From positions 4,441,501 through 4,505,500 of the forward strand of contig NZ_JACBZR010000001.1 in assembly GCF_013408335.1 (NCBI RefSeq): 64,000 nucleotides of DNA, given 5' to 3'. Under the pieces are notes generated by a model. The model made no database searches. It was given only the letters and a program-made list of their open reading frames with translations, and was not told the origin of the DNA. How positions within the stretch are numbered: position 1 is the stretch's first letter; each line of letters starts with the position of its first letter. This DNA is from Nocardioides panzhihuensis. GTDB taxonomy: Bacteria; Actinomycetota; Actinomycetes; Propionibacteriales; Nocardioidaceae. The position numbers and the translations under genes are program-made. Shown in pieces: positions 1-8,371 of the stretch.

Positions 1-989
1 TACTCCAGGTAGCCCTTCACGTTGGCCGCGTCCTCGGCGTTCTCATAGGTCGGGCACGCCAGCAGGTAGGACACCAGCACGACCGGGTAGACGCCGGCCT
101 CGGTGGTGGTGCGAGCGACCTCGACGGCCATGTCGTTGTCGCTGGTGCCGACCGACTTGGAGGCGGCCAGGATCTTCGAGGCGGCCTCGGCGCTCGGCGC
201 GACGAACTCCTCGCCGACCTTGACCTTGACCGTGGCGAGGTCGTTCTCGCGCGCCGCGGACTCGTCCATGAAGCCGATGTAGCCGGCACCCTGCATGGCG
301 GTCACGACACCGGAGGTGCCGTCGCCGCCCTCGCCGCCCTTGATGGAGGCGGGCCACTCACCGGAGGGCTCCTCGGCCCAGCCACCAGCGGCCGCGAGGT
401 ACTCGGTGAAGTTCTCCTGGGTGCCGGAGTCGTCGGAGCGGTGGACCGGGGTGATCGCGCTGTCCGGAAGCTTGGCGTCCGGGTTGGTCGCGGCGATCGC
501 CGGGTCGTTCCACTTGGTGATCTTGCCCGAGAAGATGCCGGCGAGGGTCTTGGGGTCGAGGTCGAGCTCGTCGACGCCCTCGACGTTGAAGACGACGGCG
601 ATCGGCGAGACGTACGCCGGGACCTGGATCGGGTCAGCGCCGCACTGCTCCTTGGCCTTGGCCAGCTCGCCCTCGTCGTCGTTCAGAGCCGAGTCGGTGC
701 CGGCGAAGAGGTAACCGCCGGTGATGAAGCCCTCACGACCCGAGCCGGAGCCCACGGGCTCGTAGACGACGCTGAGGTCGGGGTTCTCGTCCTGGATGCC
801 GGCGACCCAAGACGCCTGGCCCTTCTCCTGAGAGGAGGCTCCGCCACCCTTGATGGTGCCCGAGAGGGTGCCTTCTCCGTCGCCGTCGGTGGGCTGCTCG
901 TTGGCAGCGCCGCAGGCGCTGATCGCAAGAGCAAGGGCCGCAGCCGTGATGCCCGGGACGAGTGCCCGGCGCAGCGAGGTGGTGTTCAC
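1..989 (-). CDS. pstS: Phosphate ABC transporter substrate-binding protein PstS (C-terminus outside window)
   Basis: This extracytoplasmic phosphate-binding lipoprotein would deliver phosphate to the PstCAB importer. I translated it from a GTG start at 989, which follows an AGGAGA ribosome site six bases upstream. The N-terminus reads VNTTSLRRALVPGITAAALA and continues to a lipobox-like ISAC, a signal peptide for lipid attachment at that cysteine. The phosphate-binding stretches typical of PstS are visible: GGGASSQEKGQASW, PVGSGSGREGF and HRSDDSGTQENFTEYL. The gene runs off the left edge, so about 329 codons are seen of the usual 370 or so. A PHO box lies about 80 bases upstream, consistent with PhoP control under phosphate limitation. 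The pstC, pstA and pstB genes would be expected beyond the left edge. Confidence 0.93.
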   Translation of the reverse strand, partial: MNTTSLRRALVPGITAAALALAISACGAANEQPTDGDGEGTLSGTIKGGGASSQEKGQASWVAGIQDENPDLSVVYEPVGSGSGREGFITGGYLFAGTDSALNDDEGELAKAKEQCGADPIQVPAYVSPIAVVFNVEGVDELDLDPKTLAGIFSGKITKWNDPAIAATNPDAKLPDSAITPVHRSDDSGTQENFTEYLAAAGGWAEEPSGEWPASIKGGEGGDGTSGVVTAMQGAGYIGFMDESAARENDLATVKVKVGEEFVAPSAEAASKILAASKSVGTSDNDMAVEVARTTTEAGVYPVVLVSYLLACPTYENAEDAANVKGYLE

Positions 990-1068
990 GCAAGTCTCCT
1001 GATGATGATGCAGTCGATTCGGAGTTGTCGTGACGACCGTAAGCAGCCGAGGTGGACGGGAAACTCGG

Positions 1069-1090
1069 CGTAGGTGAACACAGGCTGAAC
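1069..1090 (-). promoter_or_regulatory. PHO box upstream of pstS
   Basis: On the minus strand two adjacent 11-base units read GTTCAGCCTGT and GTTCACCTACG. This matches the actinobacterial PhoP direct-repeat operator, whose unit is GTTCACC plus four bases. The site ends about 80 bases upstream of the pstS start, where an activator would bind. Confidence 0.72.
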
Positions 1091-1165
1091 GTGGGATACA
1101 GAGTCGATGGCAAATCGACGTCAGTTGCGGGCACAGAAGATGAACAGGCAGGCCTCAAGCCGTTT

Positions 1166-2032
1166 TCAGGCCTGAAAAACCTCCGCAGCACACACTTCGC
1201 CCGCCCGCACGTGCAGCACCATCAGCTCGCCCTTCGCCAGCTTCGGGTCGCGCGCGCCCAGGCCGTCGAAGAGCCACGGCAGCACCGGTCGGTGCGTGCA
1301 GATCACCGTCGGGACGGCCAGGTCGCGCAGGGTCTCCGCGGCCAGGGCCGACACGCTACCTTCCTCCGCACCCTCCTCGCTCAGCAGTCTCACCTGCTCG
1401 GACGAGATGCCGGCCATCCCGGCGTACGGCGCGACGGACTGCACGCAGCGGACGCTCGGCGAGGTGATCACCCGGCCGACGTCGTAGGCCATCAGCAGCC
1501 CGGCCAGGGTGACCGCCTGGGTCCGGCCGGTGTCGTCGAGCGGCCGCTCCCGGTCCACGCGGGACCAGGCCGAACGGCCGACTGCCGACCCGTGCCGGAG
1601 GACGACGAGGGGCGTGGTGGGGTGGCGTACGTCCGCCGCCTCCTGCAGCGTGGCCCGGTCGTGCGGATAGGTGAGCCGCTCGCGCGCCCTCTCCACCGAG
1701 AGCCACTCGACCTCGTCGATCTCGTCGTTGATCTGGTAGCCGTCGACGTCGTCGTCGGTGCCGGCGGCGACGCGGCCGACCCAGTAGTGGACCACCTTCC
1801 GTCCCGCCTCGACGGGATAGCGCTGCGGCCGGAGCGGGCGACCGAGCGCGACCCTCAGGCCGGTCTCCTCGTGCACCTCCCGGATCGCGGCCACCGGCAC
1901 CGTCTCACCGGGGTCGAGCTTGCCCTTGGGGAAGGACCAGTCGTCGTACTTGGGTCTGTGGACCAACGCCACCTCTGACAGGTCGTCGTGCTCGCGAAAC
2001 ACCACTACGCCGGCGGCCGGGATCTCGGGCAT
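1166..2032 (-). CDS. mutT1: Nudix hydrolase fused to a histidine phosphatase domain (MutT1-like)
   Basis: The protein has 288 residues. The N-terminal half is a Nudix domain with a complete box at residues 37-59: G37, E43, R51-E52, E55-E56, G58. The C-terminal half starts with the phosphoglycerate-mutase-type motif LRHG at about residues 145-148. This Nudix plus RHG architecture is that of mycobacterial MutT1, which hydrolyses 8-oxo-dGTP and diadenosine polyphosphates and sanitises the nucleotide pool. I chose the ATG at 2032 (MPEIPAAGVVV) over an upstream TTG because the fold begins there. The neighbouring pstS fits the phosphate and polyphosphate context in which mutT1 is often found. Substrate is inferred from family only. 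Confidence 0.85.
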   Translation of the reverse strand: MPEIPAAGVVVFREHDDLSEVALVHRPKYDDWSFPKGKLDPGETVPVAAIREVHEETGLRVALGRPLRPQRYPVEAGRKVVHYWVGRVAAGTDDDVDGYQINDEIDEVEWLSVERARERLTYPHDRATLQEAADVRHPTTPLVVLRHGSAVGRSAWSRVDRERPLDDTGRTQAVTLAGLLMAYDVGRVITSPSVRCVQSVAPYAGMAGISSEQVRLLSEEGAEEGSVSALAAETLRDLAVPTVICTHRPVLPWLFDGLGARDPKLAKGELMVLHVRAGEVCAAEVFQA

Positions 2033-2137
2033 GGGCACAGGGTATGTCGGCTGGGTGGATCGCAAGCGTCGCCGCCGCGCCCGGATGGCGGCGCGTAGCA
2101 GGCGGAGATCGCCGGATCGGGGCTAAGGTTCGTCGCG

Positions 2138-3271
2138 ATGCTCCCCACCCCCCAGCTTCTCGACCGCCCCCGGACGTGGGCCGGTCGATCATCCCGAGTC
2201 CTGCGCGCCCACCCCCTGGTGACCATCGCGGTGGGCGTCGTCGTCGTGGCGCTCGTCATCTTCCTGGCGCGGGCGTGGGTGACCCGCGGCGGCGACCTCG
2301 ACGAGGCGCTGCGGCTGGCCCCCAGCGAGGCGACGCGGGTCTCGTTCACCGACTGGGCCGGCATCCGCGAGAGCGTCGGCGCCGACCTCGACGCGAGCTC
2401 CACGCCGGCAGAGGTTCACGAGATGATCGACGAGGCCTATACGAAGGACCTCACCTCGACCTCGGTGCTGCCCGATGCCTCGGGACTGCTGCAGAAGCAC
2501 TTCGGCTGGTCACCGGCGACCCTCGACTGGGAGCTCTACACCCAGTCGACCGAGGGCGCGCTCATGCTCGCGCACCTCGAGGACATGGACGCCGACCAGC
2601 TCGTCGACCAGCTCACCTCGATGGGGTTCACCGCCCCGAAGGACGATCCCGCCGACGGTGGCGTCTGGGACGGCACCCTGGTCCCGTTCTCCAGCTTCAC
2701 CGACTCCGGGATCGACTCGACGATCTCCCCGCAGCTCACCTACATCGCCTTCCTGCCCGAACGGGACCTCATCGTGGCCTCGGACGGTCGGCGCTACCTC
2801 GGTGACCAGATCGAGAACCTGGGCGAGGGCGACCTGCACGAGCCGATGACGCAGGCCGCCGACCAGCTCGGCGATCCGCTCTCGGCGTTCGTCTACGACG
2901 GCGACTTCACCTGCAGCGAGATCGGGCTCGGCGGCGCGTCCGCCGCCGACCAGGACCAGGCCGACGGCCTGGTCGACGCGGCCGGCGACATCAACCCGAT
3001 CGCGGGCTTCGCCATGGCGGCCGAGCCGAGCGGGGACGTACGCGTCGCGATGACGTTCGAGAACGACGACCAGGCGCGCACCAACGCCGACACCCGGGCC
3101 AAGCTCGCGGTCGGCCCGGCACCGGGCCAGGGTGGCACCTTCGACGAGCGGTTCGAGCTCGGCAAGGTCGCGGCCGAGGATGCGGTCGTCACCATGCAGC
3201 TGCAGCCGAAGGACGGCACTGCCGTGCTCTCCGACCTGGCGAACGGGCCGCTGCTCTTCGCGACCTGCTGA
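2138..3271 (+). CDS. Membrane-anchored protein of unknown function
   Basis: This 377-residue protein starts with a basic segment and one strong transmembrane helix at about residues 27-45 (TIAVGVVVVALVIFLARAW). A large acidic, probably extracytoplasmic domain follows. No motif I recognise is present. The domain is rich in Asp, Gly and Thr and contains two cysteines far apart, one of them at the very C-terminus. Codon use and base composition match the neighbours, so it is a real actinobacterial gene. It faces away from the Nudix gene and stands alone; the following 48-aa gene is on the other strand. Confidence 0.75.
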   Translation: MLPTPQLLDRPRTWAGRSSRVLRAHPLVTIAVGVVVVALVIFLARAWVTRGGDLDEALRLAPSEATRVSFTDWAGIRESVGADLDASSTPAEVHEMIDEAYTKDLTSTSVLPDASGLLQKHFGWSPATLDWELYTQSTEGALMLAHLEDMDADQLVDQLTSMGFTAPKDDPADGGVWDGTLVPFSSFTDSGIDSTISPQLTYIAFLPERDLIVASDGRRYLGDQIENLGEGDLHEPMTQAADQLGDPLSAFVYDGDFTCSEIGLGGASAADQDQADGLVDAAGDINPIAGFAMAAEPSGDVRVAMTFENDDQARTNADTRAKLAVGPAPGQGGTFDERFELGKVAAEDAVVTMQLQPKDGTAVLSDLANGPLLFATC

Positions 3272-3276
3272 AACCT

Positions 3277-3423
3277 CTAGGGAATGATCCCGAGGATGCG
3301 GTCGATCTCCTCCTGGGAGAGGTGATCATCGGACTCGCTGGCGGCGACGATGAGGTTGGTGGTGAGCTCGACCTCGAGGAGCAGCTCGGGATCTTCCAGC
3401 GTCACATCGAACTGGTCAGCCAC
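3277..3423 (-). CDS. Conserved-looking 48-residue acidic protein
   Basis: A GTG start at 3423 is preceded by GAGGAGG at good spacing. The reading frame gives 48 residues beginning VADQFDVTLEDPELLLEVEL and ending EEIDRILGIIP. The protein is strongly acidic (about 14 Asp/Glu) with alternating hydrophobics and looks like a small helical adaptor or regulator. It overlaps no other gene and its stop lies six bases from the end of the convergent upstream gene. Function unknown. The ribosome site and clean acidic composition are the reasons for calling it. Confidence 0.6.
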   Translation of the reverse strand: MADQFDVTLEDPELLLEVELTTNLIVAASESDDHLSQEEIDRILGIIP

Positions 3424-3568
3424 GCCCGCCTCCTCACCCTAAGACCTCGTCTTCATATCATCGCCCAGTCTCGGTGGATCTGCGTGCCGATCCGCCAAGA
3501 ACCATCAAAAGTTGTCATATCAAGCGTGACACAGAAGCCTGAGAGCGCTCCAATCTGGACTCAGACCA

Positions 3569-3598
3569 CGAGGCCCCAGCCAGACGGCTGGGGCCTCG
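3569..3598 (-). terminator. Rho-independent-type hairpin downstream of the cold-shock gene
   Basis: A perfect 13-bp GC-rich stem (arms 3569-3581 and 3586-3598) with an AGAC loop lies just downstream of the cold-shock gene. The U-tract is weak, as is usual in high-GC actinobacteria. The 48-aa gene starts beyond it on the same strand. Confidence 0.75.
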
Positions 3599-3660
3599 GT
3601 GCAGATGATCAGTGTCGGCTTACGCCGAACCCGAGATCGTCTTGATGTTCAGCGAGCGAA

Positions 3661-3864
3661 TCAGAGAGGACGAACGTTCTCCGCCTGCGGACCCTTCGGG
3701 CCCTGCGTGACGTCGAACTCGACCTTCTGGTTCTCGTCCAGCGACTTGTAGCCGTTGGTCTGGATCGCAGAGTAGTGCACGAAGACGTCGTCGCCGCCGT
3801 CCTCCTGCGCGATGAAGCCGAAACCCTTCTCGGCGTTGAACCACTTAACGGTGCCCTGAGCCAT
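3661..3864 (-). CDS. cspA: Cold-shock protein, CspA family
   Basis: This 67-residue single cold-shock domain has the usual family length. RNP1 is KGFGFI at residues 13-18 and RNP2 is VFVHY at 27-31, the two nucleic-acid-binding motifs. It would act as an RNA chaperone, melting secondary structure in transcripts. The gene stands alone, with a long leader upstream and a strong hairpin downstream, both usual for csp genes. Confidence 0.95.
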   Translation of the reverse strand: MAQGTVKWFNAEKGFGFIAQEDGGDDVFVHYSAIQTNGYKSLDENQKVEFDVTQGPKGPQAENVRPL

Positions 3865-4198
3865 CTGCTCGTTACTCCTTAGTCGGGGCGAGAGGCCACC
3901 AGGTTCGGTAGCCCCGCATCAGGGGCGGGTGACACGTCGCTCCGACCTGTGTTTCCCGAACCGGGGCCCGGGCGGGCACAGAGCAGAAACGCCGTTGGCT
4001 CACAAACTCCGCAGGCGTCAGACCTTCTGGAACTTGCTCCTGTTGCGGGAGTGACATTAGCAACTCGTGAGCCTGCGCGAACCCCCTTAGCCAATGGTTT
4101 TTGTACGAGGCCTCCGTGAGGGCTCGGCAACCAGCACGTGAAAGAGCCCCGCCATTCCTGTTCTGCCCCCATCCCGGACATCGCCCGCAGTCCGAAGG
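3865..4198 (-). other. Leader and promoter region of the cold-shock gene
   Basis: No convincing gene is seen here; the small frames lack composition and ribosome sites. On the minus strand the AT-richest part is around 4040-4110, where the promoter probably lies. That would leave a leader of about 150-200 bases ahead of the csp start, in keeping with the structured leaders of csp messages. Confidence 0.4.
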
Positions 4199-5689
4199 TC
4201 ACGTCGGTTCCGGCGCGGCGTCGAGGGTCGGACCGAGTGGCCCCATCCGTACGCCGGGTCTCAAGTTCTGCCACGGCAACTCGGCAGGATCCGCAGGGAA
4301 TGGGCCCGGAGCCAGGGCCACGAGAATCTTGCCGGCCACCTCCTGGTAGTCGCCACGGAAGTGGACCGAGCTCTTGACCACCAGCACCTGCTGCTCCTCC
4401 GGAGCGAGCCCGGCGCCTCGGAACTGGTTGCGGTCCATGATCTGTGCCTTGTGGCTGTTCACGACCAACCGGACGTTCCCGCGCCGCAGCAGGACGGAAG
4501 GCCCGACCGACAGCTGGTTGCCGTTCATCATCGGCCCGTCGAACCGGATCTTGCCGTCGGTGACAGCGACTACCTCGAAGGTCTCGGAGAAGGCGCGATC
4601 GCCCGGTGTGCTCGATCCCTCGAAGGTGGCCGTGACGCTGGCGCCGACACCGACGTCCACCGCGGCCTCGACCACGTCGGGAGCCCACATGGCGGCCAGC
4701 GCACTGCCAGGAAGATCTCGGCGCAGCAGCTCGATGAGGAGCCCGGTGGTGGTGGCGTCACCTCCAGCACCGGGGTTGTCTTGGGTATCGGCGACCACCA
4801 CCGGGACGAGACCGTCCGCTATCGCTCGCTCCACCTCGTCGAACGCCTGGTCAACTGGGTAGGCGTCGAGCTGAAACTCGGGCTCGCGGCTGGTGATGTC
4901 ACCGGCGATCTTTGCGATGGTGGCCCGGAGTGCATCCTCGTCGCTCCCGTAGCCGAACACACACGGTTGACACTCCTCGACGTCGCTGGCCGGAAACGCC
5001 ATCGCAATCGAGACCATGGCGTCGCCGGCTTCCGGCAGACTCGCGTAGACGGCCTGTGCCGGCCCGGCCATGGTGCTGCCGGAGATCGTGGGAACGAGGA
5101 AGTCGATCCGCTCCGCGTAGTAGCTGAGCTGCTCGCCGGCCAGGAGACGGTCCAGCATGTCCGCAGCTCGGCGGCCGGTGTCAGCCATGTCGATGTGTGG
5201 ATAGGTACGGTAGGCGACCATCGCGTCGGCGGTCTGCAGCATCGTGTCGCTGACATTGGCGTGGAGGTCGAGGCTCACCACGATCGGAACATCCGGCCCG
5301 ACCAGCTGACGGATCCGGCGCAGGATCTCGCCATCCGCGTCAGCGTGCTGTTGCGCGACCATCGCCCCGTGCAGGTCCAGGTAGACCGCGTCCGGCGATG
5401 CCTCGGCGCAGGCGTCGGTGATCAGGCCGGTGATGCGTTCGAAGGTCTCGGATTCCACCGGGCCTGACGGCGACGCACCACACCAGATGACCGGTAGCAG
5501 GGTCCAATCCTCGGGGGCCGCTGACAGGAACCCGCCCATGGAGACGTTGACCGACGCCAGGTCCCAGACCTCGTCGCCGAGGTGCATGCTGGGGAAGCCC
5601 TCGCCGTTCACGAAGTTCTCCCATCGTGCGACTGTGGGAGCGAAGGTGTTCGTCTCGTGCAGGAACCCCGCTACAAGGACTCGTGTCAT
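4199..5689 (-). CDS. M81 family metallopeptidase / MlrC-like protein
   Basis: The protein has 496 residues from the ATG at 5689 (MTRVLVAGFLHETNTFAP), which is the conserved start of MlrC/DUF1485 proteins. HETN near the N-terminus and DLHANVSD around residues 130-140 are family metal-site motifs, and DTQDNPGAGGDATTTGLL marks the C-terminal domain. MlrC itself processes linearised microcystin peptides; most homologues have unknown substrates. Its start overlaps the stop of the upstream MFS gene by ATGA, so the two are translationally coupled. The transporter probably imports the compound this enzyme hydrolyses. Confidence 0.85.
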   Translation of the reverse strand: MTRVLVAGFLHETNTFAPTVARWENFVNGEGFPSMHLGDEVWDLASVNVSMGGFLSAAPEDWTLLPVIWCGASPSGPVESETFERITGLITDACAEASPDAVYLDLHGAMVAQQHADADGEILRRIRQLVGPDVPIVVSLDLHANVSDTMLQTADAMVAYRTYPHIDMADTGRRAADMLDRLLAGEQLSYYAERIDFLVPTISGSTMAGPAQAVYASLPEAGDAMVSIAMAFPASDVEECQPCVFGYGSDEDALRATIAKIAGDITSREPEFQLDAYPVDQAFDEVERAIADGLVPVVVADTQDNPGAGGDATTTGLLIELLRRDLPGSALAAMWAPDVVEAAVDVGVGASVTATFEGSSTPGDRAFSETFEVVAVTDGKIRFDGPMMNGNQLSVGPSVLLRRGNVRLVVNSHKAQIMDRNQFRGAGLAPEEQQVLVVKSSVHFRGDYQEVAGKILVALAPGPFPADPAELPWQNLRPGVRMGPLGPTLDAAPEPT

Positions 5690-6999
5690 GCCGTGACCTC
5701 TGTTCGATTGCGCAGTGCGATGGGCAGCAGCAGCATTGCTGCGATGGATCCGAGCAGGAGCACGACCATCGTCATCAGGCCGCCCTGGGTGCTTCCCGTC
5801 AGCTCCTTGACCCAACCCATCAACGTGGGGGCGAAGAAACCTCCAAGGATGCCGATGGTGTTGATGAACGCGATCCCGCCGGCAGCGGCAGTGCCGCTGA
5901 AGTGGTGGCTCGGAATCGCCCAGAAGACCGTGTAGGCGCCCCACGCCGAGCAGATGGCGACGCACAGGGCCACGAAGGCGATGGCGAAGCTGCTGGCCGT
6001 GTAGGCGGCCACCGTCAGACCGACAGCCGCGAAAGCAGTCGGAATGACGATGTGCCACTTACGCTCTCGGAGTCGGTCGGACCGACGGCTGAGCAGGATC
6101 ATGACCGGGATGGTCAGCACATAAGGTATCGAGGCGTAGATCCCGAGCTGGGTGGTGGAGGTGACGCCGTTGTCGGCGAGGATCGTCGGCAGCCAGAAGC
6201 TCACCGCATAGATCCCGCACATGAGGCCGAAGTACGCCACAGACATGAGGTACACCGCCGGCTCCCTGAGGATGTCGGCGAAGCGCGATGCGTGGTGGGG
6301 CGTTTGGCTCTCCCCCACGACATCGCTGACGACGGACTTCTCTTGACGGCTCAACCAGGAGACGTCTTCAGGACGATCGGCCATGACCTTCCAGAACACG
6401 AAGCCCAGCACGACCGCAGGAAGACCCTGCAGCAGAAACATCCACTGCCAGCCTTCCAGCCCCCCGATGCCGTGAAATCCGTTGATGATCGCTGCCGAGG
6501 CACCCGCCCCCACGATCGAGCCGATGGGCCCGGCGAGCATGTAGATGCCCATCACGGCACCCATGCGCCGAGCCGGATACCAGTACGTCAGGTAGAGGAT
6601 GATCCCGGGTGCGAACCCTGCCTCGAAGACGCCGAGCAGGACCCGAAGCACGAAAAACGTCTCCACGTTCGTGACGAAGAGCGTCGATGCGGAGGTCAGG
6701 CCCCACAGCACCATGATCCGGGTGATCGTCTTGCGCGCCCCGATGCGGTGCATCAGCAGATTGCTCGGAACTTCCAGACAGGCGTAGGCGAGGAAGAACA
6801 AGCCCGCGCCAAGGCCGAAGGCAGCCTCCGTGAACCCTGGTATGTCCTCCTGCATCTGCAGCTTCGCGAAGCCCACGTTGACGCGATCCAGGTAGGCGAA
6901 GGTGTAACACAGGAGCAGGAACGGCAGAAGCCGCCGATTGAGCTTGCGGTACACCGACTGCTCGGTGACCCTCTCCGAAGTCGAGTTTAGCGAGGTCAA
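5686..6999 (-). CDS. MFS transporter, anion:cation symporter (ACS) type
   Basis: This 437-residue permease has about 12 predicted membrane spans. The signature YLDRVNVGFAKLQMQ in the first helix and the loop motifs are typical of the tartrate/phthalate/4-hydroxyphenylacetate (ACS) branch, which brings organic anions in with protons. The start I prefer is the TTG at 6999, because AAGGAG lies six bases upstream; a longer frame starting at another TTG has no ribosome site. It is the first gene of a two-gene unit with the MlrC-like hydrolase and is divergent from the Lrp-like regulator, which is its likely controller. Confidence 0.88.
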   Translation of the reverse strand: MTSLNSTSERVTEQSVYRKLNRRLLPFLLLCYTFAYLDRVNVGFAKLQMQEDIPGFTEAAFGLGAGLFFLAYACLEVPSNLLMHRIGARKTITRIMVLWGLTSASTLFVTNVETFFVLRVLLGVFEAGFAPGIILYLTYWYPARRMGAVMGIYMLAGPIGSIVGAGASAAIINGFHGIGGLEGWQWMFLLQGLPAVVLGFVFWKVMADRPEDVSWLSRQEKSVVSDVVGESQTPHHASRFADILREPAVYLMSVAYFGLMCGIYAVSFWLPTILADNGVTSTTQLGIYASIPYVLTIPVMILLSRRSDRLRERKWHIVIPTAFAAVGLTVAAYTASSFAIAFVALCVAICSAWGAYTVFWAIPSHHFSGTAAAGGIAFINTIGILGGFFAPTLMGWVKELTGSTQGGLMTMVVLLLGSIAAMLLLPIALRNRTEVTA

Positions 7000-7054
7000 G
7001 TTCTTCTCCTTCCGACTTGCTGCAGCGTAGGGATGCCCCTGCAACAACCCGCGA

Positions 7055-7073
7055 AAGCGAAGGGAAATCGCTT
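7055..7073. promoter_or_regulatory. Candidate operator between the MFS gene and the Lrp-like regulator
   Basis: An inverted repeat AAGCGA-N7-TCGCTT lies in the divergent promoter region. Its size and placement suit an Lrp/AsnC dimer, but no binding consensus could be checked. Confidence 0.35.
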
Positions 7074-7117
7074 CAGCCCGGCGTTATTGTTGGACTTCCT
7101 TTTCAGCATCGGAGCAG

Positions 7118-8134
7118 ATGATGGATTCGCTCGAGGTCAGTGTTCTCGATCAAGAGATCGTCGATGCGCTACAGATCTCGCCGCGCGCGAGCTGGGCCTC
7201 CGTCGGACGGGCCCTGGGCGTCTCGGAGATCACGGTCGCCAGGCGATGGCGCAGCCTTGAGACACGCGGTCTGGCGTGGACCGGCATCGCACTTCACCCA
7301 GGGGTCTCCTACGGCGCCGTCCTCGAGGTGCGATGCGCCCCTCGTGAGATCGACAACCTCGCCAACGGTCTCGCCCAACACCCAGACGTGAGCACCCTGG
7401 GCCAGACGACCGGCAGCTACAACCTGTTCGCGATCATCATCGCCACGACCCTCGAGGGCGTTCTCGACGCGGTGCATGGCGGGCTGCCCGAACTCATTGG
7501 GGCCACCGAGGTCCGCACCAATCTCTTCCACCAGATGACCGGAGGGGTCGACTGGCGCCAAGGCATTCTCTCCGCGGCGGAGGAACGACAGATACAGGAC
7601 GAACGGCGCCGATCCCACGGAGACGCTCATAGGCTGCTCGCAACGCACGATCGAGACCTGTTCCTTGCCCTGAGCGCGGACGCCCGCGCCCCGATCTCTT
7701 CCGTAGCCCGTGGCCTCGCCCGACATCCCGACGCGGTGAGTCGCCGTCTCGCCGAGCTCGAGGCGGCGAACCAGGTGACGTTCCGCTGCGACGTCTCACG
7801 CCCGGCCTTCGACCTCCAACTGGGTGCACTCGTCTTGATGAAGACCCCTCCGCTCGAGTCCGAGAACACTGCCCGCGCGCTCGGCCTGCAGCGGGAGACC
7901 AGGTTCTGCGCCTCTGTGGTCGCGGAAGCCAACGTGATCCTGGTCGTCGGTCTGCACGACCTCGCCGATGCCGAGCGTCTCCTGGCGCGCCTCGCTGTCG
8001 ATCACCCGGACGGGGAGATAGTCGACCGACGGGTGCTGACCCGGATGTTCAAGATCCACGGTCGGCTGCTCGACGACCAAGGGCGGTCAGTGGGCCACGT
8101 CCCGGTCGATCCCTGGATTCGCTCTCGCGCATAG
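7118..8134 (+). CDS. Lrp/AsnC-family regulator with two tandem winged-helix/ligand modules
   Basis: This 338-residue protein is twice the usual Lrp length. Residues 1-60 hold a first AsnC-type HTH (LDQEIVDALQISPRASWASV), followed by a RAM-like domain. A second HTH begins near residue 175 (HDRDLFLALSADARAPISSV), followed by another ligand domain. Such double Lrp proteins are common in actinobacteria and generally regulate the divergent gene. The divergent MFS/MlrC pair is therefore the expected target, with its substrate as the probable effector (inference). Two ATG codons stand at the start. Confidence 0.85.
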   Translation: MMDSLEVSVLDQEIVDALQISPRASWASVGRALGVSEITVARRWRSLETRGLAWTGIALHPGVSYGAVLEVRCAPREIDNLANGLAQHPDVSTLGQTTGSYNLFAIIIATTLEGVLDAVHGGLPELIGATEVRTNLFHQMTGGVDWRQGILSAAEERQIQDERRRSHGDAHRLLATHDRDLFLALSADARAPISSVARGLARHPDAVSRRLAELEAANQVTFRCDVSRPAFDLQLGALVLMKTPPLESENTARALGLQRETRFCASVVAEANVILVVGLHDLADAERLLARLAVDHPDGEIVDRRVLTRMFKIHGRLLDDQGRSVGHVPVDPWIRSRA

Positions 8135-8209
8135 TGTGCGCGGCTCGCAGCGGTCAGCGCTCGCCGTTCACCCCTCCGCACGAAGGTGACGCCCATGACC
8201 TCACGCGCG

Positions 8210-8257
8210 AGACCCATGCCTCCATCCCGAAGTTCCCTCGGGAGGAGGCATGGGTCT
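8210..8257. terminator. Hairpin between the Lrp-like gene and tRNA-Lys
   Basis: A 14-bp perfect stem (8210-8223 with 8244-8257) encloses a 20-base loop that itself contains CCCGA and TCGGG arms. It lies between two convergent genes and can stop transcription from both sides. Confidence 0.7.
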
Positions 8258-8267
8258 GCGCGAGCGG

Positions 8268-8340
8268 TAGGCCGTGTCGGGCTCGAACCGACGACCCATG
8301 GATTAAAAGTCCACTGCTCTACCAACTGAGCTAACGGCCC
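8268..8340 (-). tRNA. tRNA-Lys (anticodon UUU)
   Basis: The minus strand folds as a 73-base cloverleaf. The acceptor is GGGCCGT/ACGGCCT, the D-loop reads AGCTCAGTTGGTAGAGC and the anticodon loop is CTTTTAA. The T-loop is GGTTCGAGCC and the discriminator is A. No CCA is needed in this group. Confidence 0.96.
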
Positions 8341-8371
8341 GCCGGGAGTCTACCGGAGCAACGGTCTTCTC

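Noticed and set aside
5690..6058. N-terminal extension of the MlrC-like frame into the MFS gene
   Set aside because: Homologues begin at MTRVLVAGFLHETNTF, and the ATG at 5689 overlaps the upstream stop by ATGA.
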